Source of the DNA: Udeniomyces pyricola
Taxonomy: Eukaryota > Basidiomycota > Tremellomycetes > Cystofilobasidiales > Mrakiaceae
Direction: 5' to 3'
Assembly: GCA_039545295.1 (NCBI GenBank)
Contig: BCIK01000021.1
Location: forward strand, 372,001 to 436,000
DNA: 64,000 bases
Below, in pieces: positions 12,799-24,717 of the stretch. A program made the translations under genes and the position numbers. Numbering within the stretch: position 1 is the first letter of the stretch; the number at the start of each line of letters is the position of its first letter. Below the pieces are notes generated by a model. That model was not told the DNA's origin. It saw only the letters and a list, made by a program, of their open reading frames with translations, and did no database searches.

Positions 12799-13501
12799 GG
12801 TGGGCGGGCAGAGGGATGGAGTTCAGCAGTGGCAGGTGGATCGGAGGTCGAGACTACTGCTGCTAGTGAGGCTGAGGCCGAGGGAAGGAACTCCGGTGGG
12901 TGAGATAGATCAGGAGGGGAAGAGTGGCGGTGACGATGAAGCAGACTCGAAAAGGTCGAGATTTAAGCTAGCTTTGGCGCTTTGCTGCTGCTTCTGAGCA
13001 CGAATGAGTTGAAAGAGCCGCGACTGGTACAAGACGGCCGGATGAGAGCGATCGGATCGGGATTCCCCTCGTTCTCTGTGGACTTTCTTCGTACAGCTCG
13101 TCGGCGTCAACATCACGTATCATACACACTCATTGCTCAGATCAAAGATAGCATATTCGTGTAAAAGAAGTTACTCGAATCATGATGATGGTACGAGCGG
13201 CTGATGGAGGGATGATGAGGAAGCTGACGCCCAGATCTGTGATATATGTGTTTATATATCACGATATGCATTTATGCAAAATAGCGTGCGTGACTTGCAC
13301 AGCTACTGTGGACATGTATGTCGAGTCCGGCTACACAGCCATGTCGATGAACATCAGTTGCGATTGATGTGTGCGTGTGTGGAAGCAGCGTGCGAGACGT
13401 TGGCTGTCTCTCTCCGCCCTCGCTCATCGAGTTCGACCCTCTTCCACCTCCCATCGACCCCATCGCCTCATCCATCCATCCATCCATCCACCCACCCATT
13501 C
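12799..13501. promoter_or_regulatory. Divergent intergenic region, ETF-QO and PAT1
   Basis: These 703 bases lie between the ATGs of two divergent genes. A CATC/CCATC tandem repeat at about 13470-13498 sits directly before the PAT1 start and is probably in its 5' leader. No other clear site is seen. Confidence 0.5.
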
Positions 13502-16500
13502 ATGTCTTTCTTTGGCTTCGACGCCGGTTCGTATGCGTGCTCTGCGATTCCTTCATCCGCTACGCATATACACCGCTCACTGACGCCCTCTCCAACCCTC
13601 CCATCTCGCCCCAAACAGTTCTCCCCGAGAGGAGAGCCCGCGACGAGCGAGCCGGCAAAGACGTTGACGACTTCAACTTTGGTGCTCAGGAAGAAGATCT
13701 CGCCGTCTACACCTGGTGAGGGCCCGGTTTCATCTTACAGCCTCGGCCACCGATGGAACCCATGACCCATGAGATCGTATCTCCTTTGGTCTGGGGCTTT
13801 TTTTTTTGTGCGCCCAAGAAAAACTATTGCTCACGCCCGTTTTCCTCGTGTTCGTCTCGCCCAAAAGGGGAGAAGAAGAGTACGATGGCCTAGGCGATGC
13901 TCTCGCCGAAGAGGGCGATGATTTCAACGACGACACCTTTGGTGGAGGCGACGATTCAGCTCCCATCGGTCAGTACAGTCTTCAATTGCCCTCGAATTAT
14001 ACTCGTCGTACCGAATATGGGATCTTGACGTGAGCGATGGGCGCTGACGATCGCTCATTTGCTCTCTTCTCACCCTACTATCTTGTCTGCTTGCTTTCCT
14101 TTCCCCCCATCTGGATCGGAACATCTTGACGTCATCTTTTACTCTTTGCCGCCCTTTCATCATCACCTTCATCACCCTTTAGGCAAAGACTTCGATTTCC
14201 ACAAGCAGACAGCTCTCCTTTCCGCTGACCGACCCGCGCCAAAGCCTACAGCATCCCCGTCTCAGCCTCAGCAATCATCGTCTCCTTTCCAGAGGCATGA
14301 CTCCAGCAAAAGTCTTTCTCGTTCGAGTGTGTATCATCTTCTGTAGATCATGTCCATCGAATTATGTACTTGTGAATCTATCGGAGCTCATCAAGTCGCT
14401 TATATATCTCACGTACAGGCAATCGGGTGCCTACGGTTGGATCAATCGAGGCCCTGTGGGGCGAGCCTGCGGCGTCTTCTCCTGGCATGTCAAGGTCAGA
14501 CGTCTGGAGCGTTCCTGCCCAGCCGCGACCCGGAGGTAAGAGGAAAGCATCTTGTGTGGTTTTGACTCTTTGCTTAACTTTCAATAGATATTGACGTATT
14601 ACCATTTCACCCATATCATGTGCGCTTGCAGCGACTGCATCGCCTCACTCGACGCCTACCCGTTCAACTTTCAACGCATATGGTAGCAGCGCCGCAGAGC
14701 ACAACGCGACCCCTCCTGCTCCTACGCGACGTCCACTCACGATGGAAGAGATCGAGGCCGAGATGAGGCAACAACAGCAGCAGTCGTCTGCATCCAAACC
14801 AAGACCGATGACGATGGAAGAGATCGAACAGGATATGATGATTCGTCAGCAGCAGCAGCAACAAGCTCAACAGCAGCAGCAACAGCAGCAGGCCCAACAC
14901 CAAGCCCAGCAACAGTACCTTCAGCAACAGCAGCGACTACAACAGCAGCAGCAGCAGCAGCAGAACTATGCTTCTCCGATTCCCCCTCATGCCCAACAGC
15001 AGATTCCTACCTATGGTCAGTCGCCTTCCCACCAGCACATGTCGTCCATGCCGCCGACGGCTTATCCCCAGCAGCCGTTTGGAATCGGCCACAACAACGG
15101 CAACGCGTTCGCTTCGCCTCAAACGTTCCCTCCGCAACCTCAACCGCCTCAGCAGGTGTCGTCTCCGTTCCCTTCCGCCATGGTTTCCCAGCCTTCGCAA
15201 CAGGCCCAGCCAATCCTTCCGCAACAGTTCAAGCAACAGCAGCAGCAGCAGCAACAGGCTCGTCCCAACCCGCCCCAACCGGGCGCTTCTTTCTCGCTTG
15301 CCGACATGTTCCCTGCCCTTCCCAGCCAGGCCGAGTCGGCTGCAAACCCTTCGACCGATTTGCTTGGAGCCCTTGCTGGCATGAATGAGGAAGAGCGAGC
15401 GCTGGTCAAAAGCGATATGGAGAGAAAGATTATGGAGCAAGAGAAGGCAGATGAGAAGAGGAAGCGCAAGGCCTGGAAGATTGCTGGCATGGTGCGTGAT
15501 TATCAGCAAATCATGAGTTGCTTAAATCGCCTTTCTGTCTTGTCGGCGTATTGACAGATCCACCTTTTGCTGTGGATGTACGTTTCATACCAGGCTCAAT
15601 ATAACGACATCATGACCCGGTCCGACAAGGACTTCATCACCCGAATCCAAGTATCGCAACTCGTGACCCAAGATCCTTACGCTGACGACTTCTATGCTCA
15701 AGTCTACGGAGCTATCCTCCGTGCCAAGATGGGAACCAACCACGGGCCCGTCAGCGTGCTGCAGCTCGGTCGGGATGGAACAGGTGTCGGCGTTGGTGTG
15801 CCTGGCGGACGAGGGGCAGGAAGGCGAGACTTTGCGATGCAGAGGATGACCATGCAGGTCAAGCGGATCGTTGACGCCGCGAAGCAGAGGGAGCGTTCCA
15901 AGGGTGACGGTCAGTGGCTTGCTTCTCTTTCGCGCTGTTGCTTTTCTCTCCGCAAGGCATTTGACTGATTTCGATCGCACTTTCCACTGTTCAGCCGGTC
16001 TCGAGGGCGCCCTCGGCAAGATTTCCCTAAGATCATACAAGACGGCCCCCCGCCCCATGCTTCAGACTGGCTCAGACTCTCCTGCGTCTCCGGCCGCGAC
16101 CAAGTCGGAGCCCGCTTCTCGACCAGTCGATCCCCAGGCTAGGGTGAGTCGCGTGTGTTTCTTGCCGGACGTCTTGATTGTTGCTCTTGGTGCGCTTGGA
16201 TCAGGTCCGGCTGCTGTCATTGAGTGCTCATCCTTAATTATCCATCTCCTTGTCCTGTACAGTTCCAAGGCAACCCTCTCACTCGCCGCCAGGCTCTCAT
16301 CGCTCTTGAATCTCTCTACGAGCTCGTCCTTCAACTCGAACAGCTTCGACGTTCTCAGCCGCCCCCTGTCACCCTTGAAGGTCCGGGTTCATCCGAGGAG
16401 GACAAGGCCCGCTTTGTCAATTGGCAGCAGGCATACGAGGCCAAGATTGAACAAGCTTGGAAGGGAGTCATGGTCGATTTGCCAGTTGAGATTAGGTAAG

Positions 16501-17839
16501 GAACGCTATAATTTTTCATATAACGTCTGTCTTGTGTCGATGGACGTGTCTAACACCAACGCTTGTCGCCCTATCTGGCCAATCATGTATTTGTGTGTGT
16601 GTGTGTGTGTGTGTGTGTCTGAATTTCATTCCTTGGGTTTCACACATATCAGCTTCCCTCATCCTTTCATTTCCCTTCTTACTCCAACCAAGGGCAAGCG
16701 ACTCCTTCCTCGACTTCTTCGCCACCTCTCGCCCTCTCAAACCCTCACCATCTTCACCCTACTCCTCGCCTGTTTCACCCAGCTTGATGTCGTCTGGAAC
16801 GCTCCTCCTCCTCTTCCGCCTCATACGAAAGATGAGGAGCGGCGCGAGAAAGAGACGGATGTGTTCCTCGGCGCGGTCATCCCGGCGTTCTTGAGCGTGT
16901 TGGACAGGTGCGAATTGAGGATGGTGGCGGGCATGGTGGGACTGGTGGCGGAGCGCTGCGATGTGTTAGCTTTGGCTAGGACCAGGGTGCGTTTGGACCC
17001 TACCTTCCCGATGGTGTATGGCAATCAGGTTGCCAGACCATATCGGCTCTTACCGACATGCCAATGCTAAACCACCTTGTTTTCTTGATCATTGAATCCG
17101 ATCTTCAGCCTGGAGTCGTCCTCTTGACGGTCCTGTTGTCCCGTGCAGAGGTTCTCAAGCAAGAGGCGCCAAACCAACCGGCCCCAAATCCCGAGGAGGT
17201 TCAGCAGTGGTGCGATGCTTTGACCCTATGTGTCTCTTCCTTCCTTTTCCCTCAATGCTCACACCCAACCTTTGTCTTTTGTTTCTCTCTTTCTTTGCAT
17301 ATGCCCTGGTTTTCGGACGCGTTCAGGCAAGCCTCCTTCGATGCCCTCTTCTCCCGCTTGATTCCTCAGCTGCCTCTCCTCTTCCCTTCTTCCCATCTCC
17401 CTCCTTCGTTTGGCCCCCAACTCTACCTGCCCAAAACGCCAGGGAGCGGTCTCGACGCGCTTGACATGCCCGTGTGGCAAATGTTGGGCTCGTTGGCGTT
17501 GCATTGCGATATGAGACAGCAGCAGAACCTCGTCGGCGAGATGAGGGACAAGATTCTCGAGGGCGTCGTCGCGGCCAAGCAAGGATGGGGTTAGTCCGAC
17601 TGATCGTCATTTTTTTCTCTCCCTTTGGCTTCCTCTTGAGCTTCCCATGATGAGATTTTGGACAATAGATCCATAGGTCCGGTTACTAATCAACCCGACC
17701 GACTCCTCCTTGTCATCATCTATCTTTTTTTTTTCCCTTTGTTTCCTCTACAGTTGACGAAGAAACCGCGCGTCGAAAGATTGCCAACGTCGACCTTTTA
17801 CTCGTCGCCCTCGGCCTCGATTCGTCTCTTCTTCAATAA
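13502..17839 (+). CDS. PAT1: Topoisomerase II-associated protein / deadenylation-dependent decapping factor PAT1
   Basis: PAT1 is a P-body scaffold that bridges Dcp1-Dcp2, Lsm1-7 and Dhh1 and promotes 5'-3' mRNA decay. The start MSFFGFDA matches the family. Exons encode an acidic N-terminus (DDFNDDTFGGGDD), then VGSIEALWGEPAASSP, a conserved PAT1 signature. A paired MTMEEIEQDM-type motif (LTMEEIEAEM, MTMEEIEQDM) is followed by a Gln-rich tract over about 14850-14965 and 15230-15262. The conserved C-terminal half begins at about 15592 with QYNDIMTRSDKDFITRIQ and VSQLVTQDPYADDFYAQVY. It continues through NPLTRRQALIALESLYELVL, PTKGKRLLPRLLRHLSP and DALDMPVWQMLGSLALHCD, and ends VALGLDSSLLQ. An intron near 16500-16650 carries a GT repeat. 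Two donors read as GTTCGN. The polyQ length may be unreliable or polymorphic. Confidence 0.95.
14850..15262 (+). repeat. CAG/CAA (polyglutamine) repeat in PAT1
   Basis: Several runs of CAG and CAA codons encode Gln-rich segments, with the longest pure runs near 14850-14895, 14935-14965 and 15236-15258. They lie in the disordered region before the conserved PAT1 C-terminal half. Mixed CAG/CAA use suggests protein-level selection and not only slippage. Confidence 0.85.
16594..16619 (+). repeat. GT microsatellite in a PAT1 intron
   Basis: About thirteen GT units lie within the intron beginning near 16499. They are not near the acceptor and probably have no coding effect. Confidence 0.85.
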
Positions 17840-19260
17840 GAATTTCATGAAAACAAGCACAAACCAAAGGAACCAAATATCCGTCCTTATTGGTCTTCTT
17901 TGCGATTAAGCCCGGCCCCAACTATCTGCACTTGACATCTTCCCTACCATCCCAATAGCACCTTTGGTGCTATAAACTCCCCCTATTCACATGGGCTCAC
18001 CTCAACCTCAAACATCATCTGCGTGTCTGTTTCTTTTTTCTCTTCTCTTTCTTTCGACACGACTCCCTTCTTGATCGTCTCTCTGGTTTCTTCTCTTTGT
18101 CATGCACCTATATATTCTCTTTTTGTTCTCTTCATTTCGGTTTCCCCATTCTTGCTCCTCTCGCCTCTTCTTCTTATTCTCTTCGTAATCTTCTTGCTTA
18201 ATTCCGTCTTTTTTCTTCTTCTTCTTTTTCTTGTCTGTTTCCATCGCGGCGTGTGGTCGTGTCGATAGGAATCACGAGTTTTTCACGAATGTCTTGGCCG
18301 CTGTCGATCGTATAGCCCTGCTCAGTAAACTGGCCCGAACGACGCACCGACAATGCATGTCGCGCCTGCTCCGAACTTGTAACTATAGCTTGTACAGTCC
18401 GCGAATGATGACGAGGACCGGATGCCAAGAGCCATATCAAACATCGTCGAGGAAGTACTGGCCGATAGCTTGATAGCTTGATCATCGATCATCTCATCAT
18501 TGACGATTGAAGCACGTATCATATATGTCGAGTGGATACGTGCTCGTGCTGACGCGCTGCCGGTCGGTGCGATCATATACTTTTCCGGCGTGTGCTTTGT
18601 GATGATGACCATCCTGCTGCAAGAGGCGGTGACTGAATATCGAATCGGATAGCGCGGGAGATGAGATGGCTCGATCATCAGGCTCTGGCAGTAGAAGACG
18701 ATCACATGAGGCTCGACCCAACCGGACCTGTCCGCCGACATCTCCGAAGGTGGGACTAGGCACAGGAATACGCGAGTTGTTGATTGCCCAAGCTCCCCCC
18801 TAGGTGCGCCTTGATTTCCATTGTTCGTCGAAGCCTTCCATGAGCGGCTCCGATATAATTCCTTTGCCCTGGCCTCCTTCCGTCAGACGTGTCGAGCACG
18901 CAATCGACGCGACTTTTAGTTCGATCCAGGCGCGTCTGAATGTGAGCGCTGAGTGCGCTGAACACTGTACTCGTGCCGCGCTTTGTTTACGCGTCGTCGA
19001 TCGTCCGTCCAACTTGGCCAGCATACGTCCCGACGCATCCGATGCAGACGCCGCTGTTGACATGACTTCTTTGTTGCTTCTTCCCTGAAAAGGGCCAAAG
19101 TGATGGCTTTTTCTTCTCTCTCCTCTATCGTCTTCCATCTCCAGCTTCTCTTCTCCTTGATCCCTCGCCTTCAGCTAAGCCTCATACCTCAGTCCATTCC
19201 TTAAAACCACACTCCTTCCAATCCAAACTCTCCCTCACACCTATACATACCTTTACAAAG
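17840..19260. other. Intergenic region between PAT1 and the Rds1-like gene
   Basis: These 1.4 kb hold the PAT1 3' region, a long pyrimidine-rich tract (about 18020-18240), and the promoter of the ferritin-like gene. A short repeat-rich patch, TAGCTTGATAGCTTGATCAT and nearby GATGA words, lies at 18467-18510. No reading frame here resembles a known family or shows splice-joined coding. Confidence 0.6.
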
Positions 19261-20027
19261 ATGCTTGCCACCACTTTCGCCACCGTTGCCGTCGCTGCTG
19301 CTTCCTTGGTCGCTGCTGCCCCGTCCCGACTTGCTCAGCGAGACGACCTTGACTCGTAAGTAATCCTTCCTCTGCTTCATGTCGAGTGAGAGATCTTGAG
19401 CGCTCATCGCTCTAGATGATATCATACTAATCAACCCCATCGCATCTTCCTTTTTCTGCCATGTTTTTTTTTTTCTTTTCTTGTTCTTCTCCTCCTAAAT
19501 GTCTCATCTCGTTCTTGGGCTATCCTCTTCTCATCGATTATACGGTTCATCCGATCTTACCCTTTACAGGACCATCCTCAACTACGCTCTCACCCTTGAG
19601 CACCTCGAGAACAACTTCTACTCGACTGCCCTTACTACCTTTTCCGAGGACGACTTTGTCTCGGCCGGCTACCCGGCTTGGGTTCGACGAAGGATCGCTC
19701 AGAGTACGTTTCCCAAGCCCTCTCATATTCATTCTTCATCTGTCAACCTACTTCCAACACGATATCATGTACAGAACATAAAGCTGACGTCTGTTTATGT
19801 CATGTATCGACAGTCTCTCAGCACGAGGCTTCGCACGTCTCGTTCCTCTCGACTGCCCTTGGAGATGCCGCTACCGCTCCTTGCGAGTACAAGTTCCCGT
19901 ACACCGACGTTCAGTCCTTCCTCGGTCTGGCTGCCGCGATTGAGAACGTTGGAGTCTCAGCTTACCTTGGTGCTGCCAACAAGTACGTCCTCCTTTCTCC
20001 CATCGACCTTGTTCTTTTCTTTTCTTG

Positions 20028-20058
<31 letters not shown>

Positions 20059-20680
20059 TTTTTTTCCTTGTGCTTGGTCCCTTTTGTTCCGCTTCTCATG
20101 TTGATACCCTTCTTGTATCACCTCGACTCTCGTCTCTTCGTCTCTACCTTTTCTCCCTTTACCTCTTGGTCGACCTAGGATCACCAACCCCGACTACCTC
20201 ACCGCTGCCGGTGCGATCTTGACGACCGAGGCCCGTCACCAGGCTTGGATCAGCTCTGCCGTCAACAAGGCCGCTCCTTTCTCTGGTGCCTACGATACCC
20301 CTCTCTCATCGTTCTCCCAGGTCTACACCATCGCTGCCGCCTTCATCACTTCCTGCCCCGAGACCAACCCCGCTCTCCCCGTCAAGGCTTTCCCTGCCGC
20401 CACCATCACCGAGGCCGCGACTTACACCGCCGGTTCGACCGTCCACCTCGAATTCCCTACGACCGGTGCGACCGAGTACCTCATCATCTACTCTGGCCTC
20501 AACACTTACGTTCAACTCATCGACGCTAGTGAGAACACTTACCTTCCCGAGGGTCTTCAGGGAACCGCTTACGGTATCATCACCACCGCGACTTCGGCCG
20601 CTGAGGTTTCCGATGAGAACACCGTCGCCGGACCCATCATTCTCAGCTTCGGTCTTTCCTCTTACGAGGTCTCGGCTTAA
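19261..20680 (+). CDS. Secreted ferritin-like domain protein (Rds1 family)
   Basis: Four exons were read: 19261-19355, 19570-19703, 19814-19982 and 20179-20680, giving about 300 residues. A signal peptide is clear: MLATTFATVAVAAASLVAAA, then a short propeptide ending near QRDD. The four-helix ferritin-like core shows the diiron ligand pattern E...ExxH...E...ExxH: LEHLENNFY, QHEASHVSFLS, AAAIENVG and TTEARHQAWI. A Pro/Ala/Thr-rich beta-like C-terminal half follows. Fungal Rds1 (stress response) proteins have this layout; the S. pombe member responds to starvation and stress. Whether metal is bound, and the natural substrate, are unknown. The third intron holds a TTTC repeat. Confidence 0.88.
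20033..20060 (+). repeat. TTTC microsatellite in intron 3 of the Rds1-like gene
   Basis: About seven tandem TTTC units followed by a T run lie inside the intron 19983-20178. They act as part of a pyrimidine-rich stretch far from the acceptor. Confidence 0.85.
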
Positions 20681-21716
20681 CGACGTACTCGATCCTAGTT
20701 CCCTCTCTCCCCTCATTATGACTAGCTAGATATCCTTCGTTCTACGCTTGGCAACTCTGGGGATTTTCTAGTCGAATGCTGCGTTGTGTCTTTGGTTTTT
20801 CTTTTCTCTCTTTCTTTTTCTCTTTTTTTTTACTTTTTTTATCCTTCTACCTTCCCCCGTTCGTTTTGTAGTTATCTCACTCAGTCGTTTCCGGCCACGT
20901 GCAACCTCCACCTTGAACCGTACTTGCTCCTCCTCCTCCTCAGGACTTTTATTTCCCTACTAACCTCCCATCACATCCTCCGTCGACGGCAGCTGTGGGT
21001 ATATATCGAATCGACATCGGTCGTTTCCAGTCCTTTCTCGATTCTAGTCTCATCGACTCGGAGTTCAGTCAAATCGATAGTATGGCCTCTCTCTTTGTAA
21101 AAATAAAATCGGACAAAAAGAAAATCCTTGTGTGTGTCTCTCAAAAGGTCGAGGTTAAACGTTGAACGTGGGAAACGTTGGACGATAATTGAAAACCGAG
21201 AACGAAAAAACAAACCGATCAATCATCAGGAATGATGCGCGTGATCTACGTCATCAATTGGACGTATACCACTGAATCAATACACGTCTAAGAGCGTGTC
21301 TGTATATTATAAATGAACCAAACGAACATATGGACACTCGTAAGGCTAGTATACATGATGAACGGCTGACCCATTCCAAGGTGCAATCTTATTTGGCCTT
21401 GACAATCCATTGCTTTTTTTTTTTTACTCTCTCGATTGAGCGCTTTATATGCATATATATATATATATATATACGTACAGGTCACCCGGAGCCCATGTTT
21501 GAATGTACACAATCAGCTTTGGTCATCACGTCTCGTCCAGCGTTGATCCATCAAGATGATTCTCATCCGATACTAGGGCTGTCTGACTGACTCGAGATCA
21601 AAAGAAAAGCCAAAGAAGAAAAAAAACCCTGATCATGCGAATATAGCTCCTAACCAATACAACTGACCCCCCCCCCCCAACCCAGCAATGCATTTTTTTC
21701 CCCCCAGTTGACATCA
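20681..21716. other. Convergent intergenic region (Rds1-like / TauD 3' ends)
   Basis: This 1.0 kb holds two 3' regions. It contains T-rich tracts near 20800-20840, an AT repeat at about 21450-21472 and a C run at 21668-21678. No coding or RNA gene was recognised. Confidence 0.6.
21450..21472. repeat. AT microsatellite
   Basis: A run of alternating A and T lies in the convergent region between the Rds1-like and TauD genes. Confidence 0.8.
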
Positions 21717-23567
21717 TCAGTACAACTCGCCTTCGACCTCGAGCCCTTCCCTTCGGCTACTCGATCCCGGATCATAGTACGGAGCTTCTCCGACGACGAC
21801 GGCTCGATCGCCCGCTCGGTGCTCCGTGTAATCGAACGTGGCGAGGTGGTTGACGGCCGAGTTGGACCAGAGGGCAACGTCGTTCTTGGACCAGCGGTAC
21901 TTGACGGTAGCTTCGTGAGATTCAAACTAAAGAGGCACCACAAGTCGGATCGAAAGGGGGGATAGGTGTAATCGTTTGCATATAGAGGCAGAGGAGGACA
22001 AGAGGGTCATGTTGTGGTGAGCATGCGCCCGAACGTGCATTCGAGAGTGCATATGCCAACGAAAAAAAAAGAAGGATAGAAAAAATGAATCGAAGACGTG
22101 GCTCTTTGTACGATGAACAGACACGTACCTGAACGCGGAAGAGATAATCCAAGACCGAGCGGGACTCATCGATCGAGAGCTCGTTGATCCTCTTGGTGAA
22201 CGTCGGGTTGACGTACAACGATTTCCATCCGGTCACTTGGTTGGTTCGAATGACGGGGTGAATGGATTGGAGGGCATCGCCTATGTTGTCCGGGCTGCCT
22301 CGAGGAGCGGTCCGCAGCTTGTATCCGTTGAGACGGGATTGTTCTCGGAACCGGTCGGCGTCCTGGGTAGCGGTCAAACCTAGGTCGTATACAATGTGAG
22401 ATCAACAAATGGAGCGGGACGTGTTAAACGGAAAGATTTCCGAGACGGACTCTCTCACCTTCGAGCATGGTCCTATAAGCGGGCGAGAGAGCATCGTAGT
22501 GGTGGTAAAGACTGGACCAGAGAGTGTCTCCTCCAGTCTTCGGAAGCTTAGTCTATGGACGAAGATGCACACAACATTAGTACATACATCTCAAAGAGCC
22601 AATCAACTGTGGAAAACCAATGGAGCATGTAGTTGTTTGGGGGAGGGGGGGGGGCATGTGTGTCTCGCTGAACGAACCATCTGCAAGATCGTGAAAAGAG
22701 CTGGTTTAGGCTCAAAGGCAACGTCCGTGTGCCATCCCTGAAAACGACAGACGTCAAAGCCGAATGAAAAAAAAAAAAGCCAGAGTAATTTCATGATGAT
22801 CAGTTGCCATCTTATCGAGCGGGATTATATCATTGGCCAAAGAATGATTTGACTGATTGATTGAACTGACCCTCGACGTCAGGCCTTGATCGGCAAATGA
22901 GATTTGGCGACCCTCAGCATCGGGTTTGGAGTCAATCTTGCCCAGAGGAAGTCCAGTATCCGAAAGTTGCTGAGTAGGGTGACTGTCAATCAAGCAAGGA
23001 ATAGAAGAAAAAAAATATCTTTATATGTCAGACTCGAGAGGCCTTGAGCTAGTGCTTGAGTGGGCCAGATGACTGGAAGCTTACATGTGGAGTGTAGAGT
23101 CTTCTGGCTTTCCGGCGAGCTCGCCGAGTCGAAGAGCCAGACGACCAATGTCTTCGGGCACGATCTCATCTTGACCCTGGAAAAAGACGACACCATTGCG
23201 CGAGACTTGAAAGAGAGGAACATCGACGACGGGAAGAATGAGAAAGGGTTGAAGTAGATGAATGACCAGGTCGAAGAGAAGGCGAGCGAATGATGAAGGG
23301 TTACGTCGCATGTCAGTTCATCTGTGTCAGACTGGATGTAGCCATGGATTGGGCCATGTAGGATGACTGACTGAGGATAGCCAGATCGTGGAGAACATCG
23401 TCCTGTTCCTTCTGAGGCAGGGAGAGGATGGCCTTGAGGTTGACGCCTTTGTCGAACTGGACTCCGAGCGCTGGCGTGAGCTGAACACGAGGATACGACT
23501 CCTCATTGAGAGCTCCCTTGTACTGGAGAGGGGCGTGTGTGAGGTTGGAAGAAGTGGCAGAAGGCAT
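21717..23567 (-). CDS. TauD/TfdA-type alpha-ketoglutarate-dependent sulfonate dioxygenase
   Basis: Members hydroxylate sulfonates or sulfate esters with Fe(II), O2 and 2-oxoglutarate, releasing sulfite or sulfate for growth. Spliced from about eight exons, the protein has about 375 residues. Motifs: ISRNGVVFFQGQDE near the start; the iron-binding HxD in GWHTDVAFEP; KLPKTGGDTLWSSLYHHYDAL; HPVIRTNQVTGWKSLYVNP; the second iron histidine in NSAVNHLATFDY; and the arginine region HRAGDRAVVVGE. The start ATG at 23567 opens MPSATSSNLTHAPLQYKGAL. The first intron donor lies within a GTCAGTC, and reading through it breaks the conserved ILISRNG. Its neighbour NtaA/DszA-type monooxygenase, on the same strand, supports an organosulfur role. 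The true substrate (taurine, alkanesulfonate or alkyl sulfate) cannot be told from sequence. Confidence 0.92.
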
Positions 23568-24394
23568 GATGGAGGGAATGCTAGATACGAAGATGGGGTG
23601 TGGGAGTGCTAAGGGCGGCGATGGAGAGCGAGCTGATTGCTGATAGAATGCACGGAGTGCTGAGTATGTGGAGGTAGGATGAAGGAATGATTTGGTAGGA
23701 TGAATCAAAGAAGGACGAAAGCCTCAACGTACTCGACGAGTTATATTTCACTTGAGAGAAGAAATCATGGCATCTTCCTCGCATGACAATCACGCCTTCC
23801 TCGCACGCGATCCGGTCTACCGAAGAGACCATTCTCCATCGGAGATCGCCCTTGATCGCTCTGCCTTGCCAATCCCCACCTTGGCAGCATTCTCTCAGGC
23901 CGATAGAGGCCGACAGTCGGGTCCGATTCGAGCCCTCAAGGTGTGTACTGATTGCTAGGCGCTACTGTTTAATGCTGTCGAGTCAAGGCAAGGTTGTATG
24001 GACGTGATCGTGTTAGTTGAGGAAAGACCGAGACAACGATTGCGCCGGCCAACTTACATTATCTACCAGCGCACCAGCCATCGCTCTCGGACATGCCCGA
24101 TGGGTCAATTCTGGTTTGTTCTGGCAAGTTCTGGTCGACTTTCTTTGTTTATGTAATATTCGACTCATGGGAATTTCAATCCACGTTGAACGTTGATACT
24201 CACGTCCTTCACCACTTGTCATCCACAATTCAAGCTCATGCCAATTTTCATTACCAAGAAGAATCTTGATGCAGTGTCTACCAGTCAGGCTCACTGCTTG
24301 GCTGATGGCGCATGTGATGCTACTACAAATAGGCTTCATCAGCTCGACCATCGAGGCTGATCAGGAGAAGTTTTACCGAGGATCCAAAAGACAT

Positions 24395-24428
<34 letters not shown>

Positions 24429-24717
24429 AAAGCATACTACACTTGCAACAAGAAGAGTGAATCGACCGAATTATGATAGAAAACGGTGGCACTCATGATG
24501 TTGACGTTGGTGAAAGAAAAAGGCGAAACTCGTAGCAATGCGCTTGATCCGGCGCTTCAAAGGCGTAGCCTCTTGTCCTTTCCGAGACCGTTCTTGAACT
24601 TTCAACTTTCAACAATAGCGTGAAATAGCAAACCGAGGCACGAGGTCCTAAAAGCTATGTCTTGTTCAGAAAGGTTCGAAGCGATTCGTCATGTTCATTT
24701 CATCCACATCTTGGTCC
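23568..24717. other. Intergenic region in the sulfonate cluster
   Basis: These 1.15 kb hold the TauD promoter and the 3' end of the monooxygenase gene. An ATG at 23767 on the plus strand opens about 59 codons ending ALK before a possible GTGTGT donor, but no continuing exon or family match is seen. It may be a short unknown gene or a chance frame. A run of 31 T lies at 24396-24426. Confidence 0.5.
24396..24426. repeat. Poly(T) tract, 31 bases
   Basis: An uninterrupted T run lies between the dioxygenase and monooxygenase genes. On the minus strand it is a poly(A) followed by unrelated sequence. It could be a retroposed poly(A) tail or simple slippage; no target-site duplication was noted. Confidence 0.9.

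Noticed and set aside
13470..13498. CATC/CCATC tandem units considered as a telomeric or CRISPR-like repeat
   Set aside because: Only a few units of 4-5 bases without spacers. It is an ordinary microsatellite in the PAT1 leader.
14937..15509. Minus-strand frame of 190 codons with leucine runs
   Set aside because: It is the antisense reading of the PAT1 CAG/CAA tract, which gives Leu runs. It has no family features.
18322..18741. 139-codon minus-strand frame between PAT1 and the Rds1-like gene
   Set aside because: No domain-like pattern, Ser/Met/Ile-rich random composition, no conserved motif and no splice partners.
24013..24351. 112-codon minus-strand frame between TauD and the monooxygenase
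   Set aside because: No recognisable motif or hydrophobic pattern, and no neighbouring exons. Treated as chance.
24396..24426. T31 run considered as the poly(A) tail of a retrotransposon insertion
   Set aside because: No reverse transcriptase, integrase or terminal repeats lie beside it, and no target-site duplication was seen. Kept only as a simple repeat.
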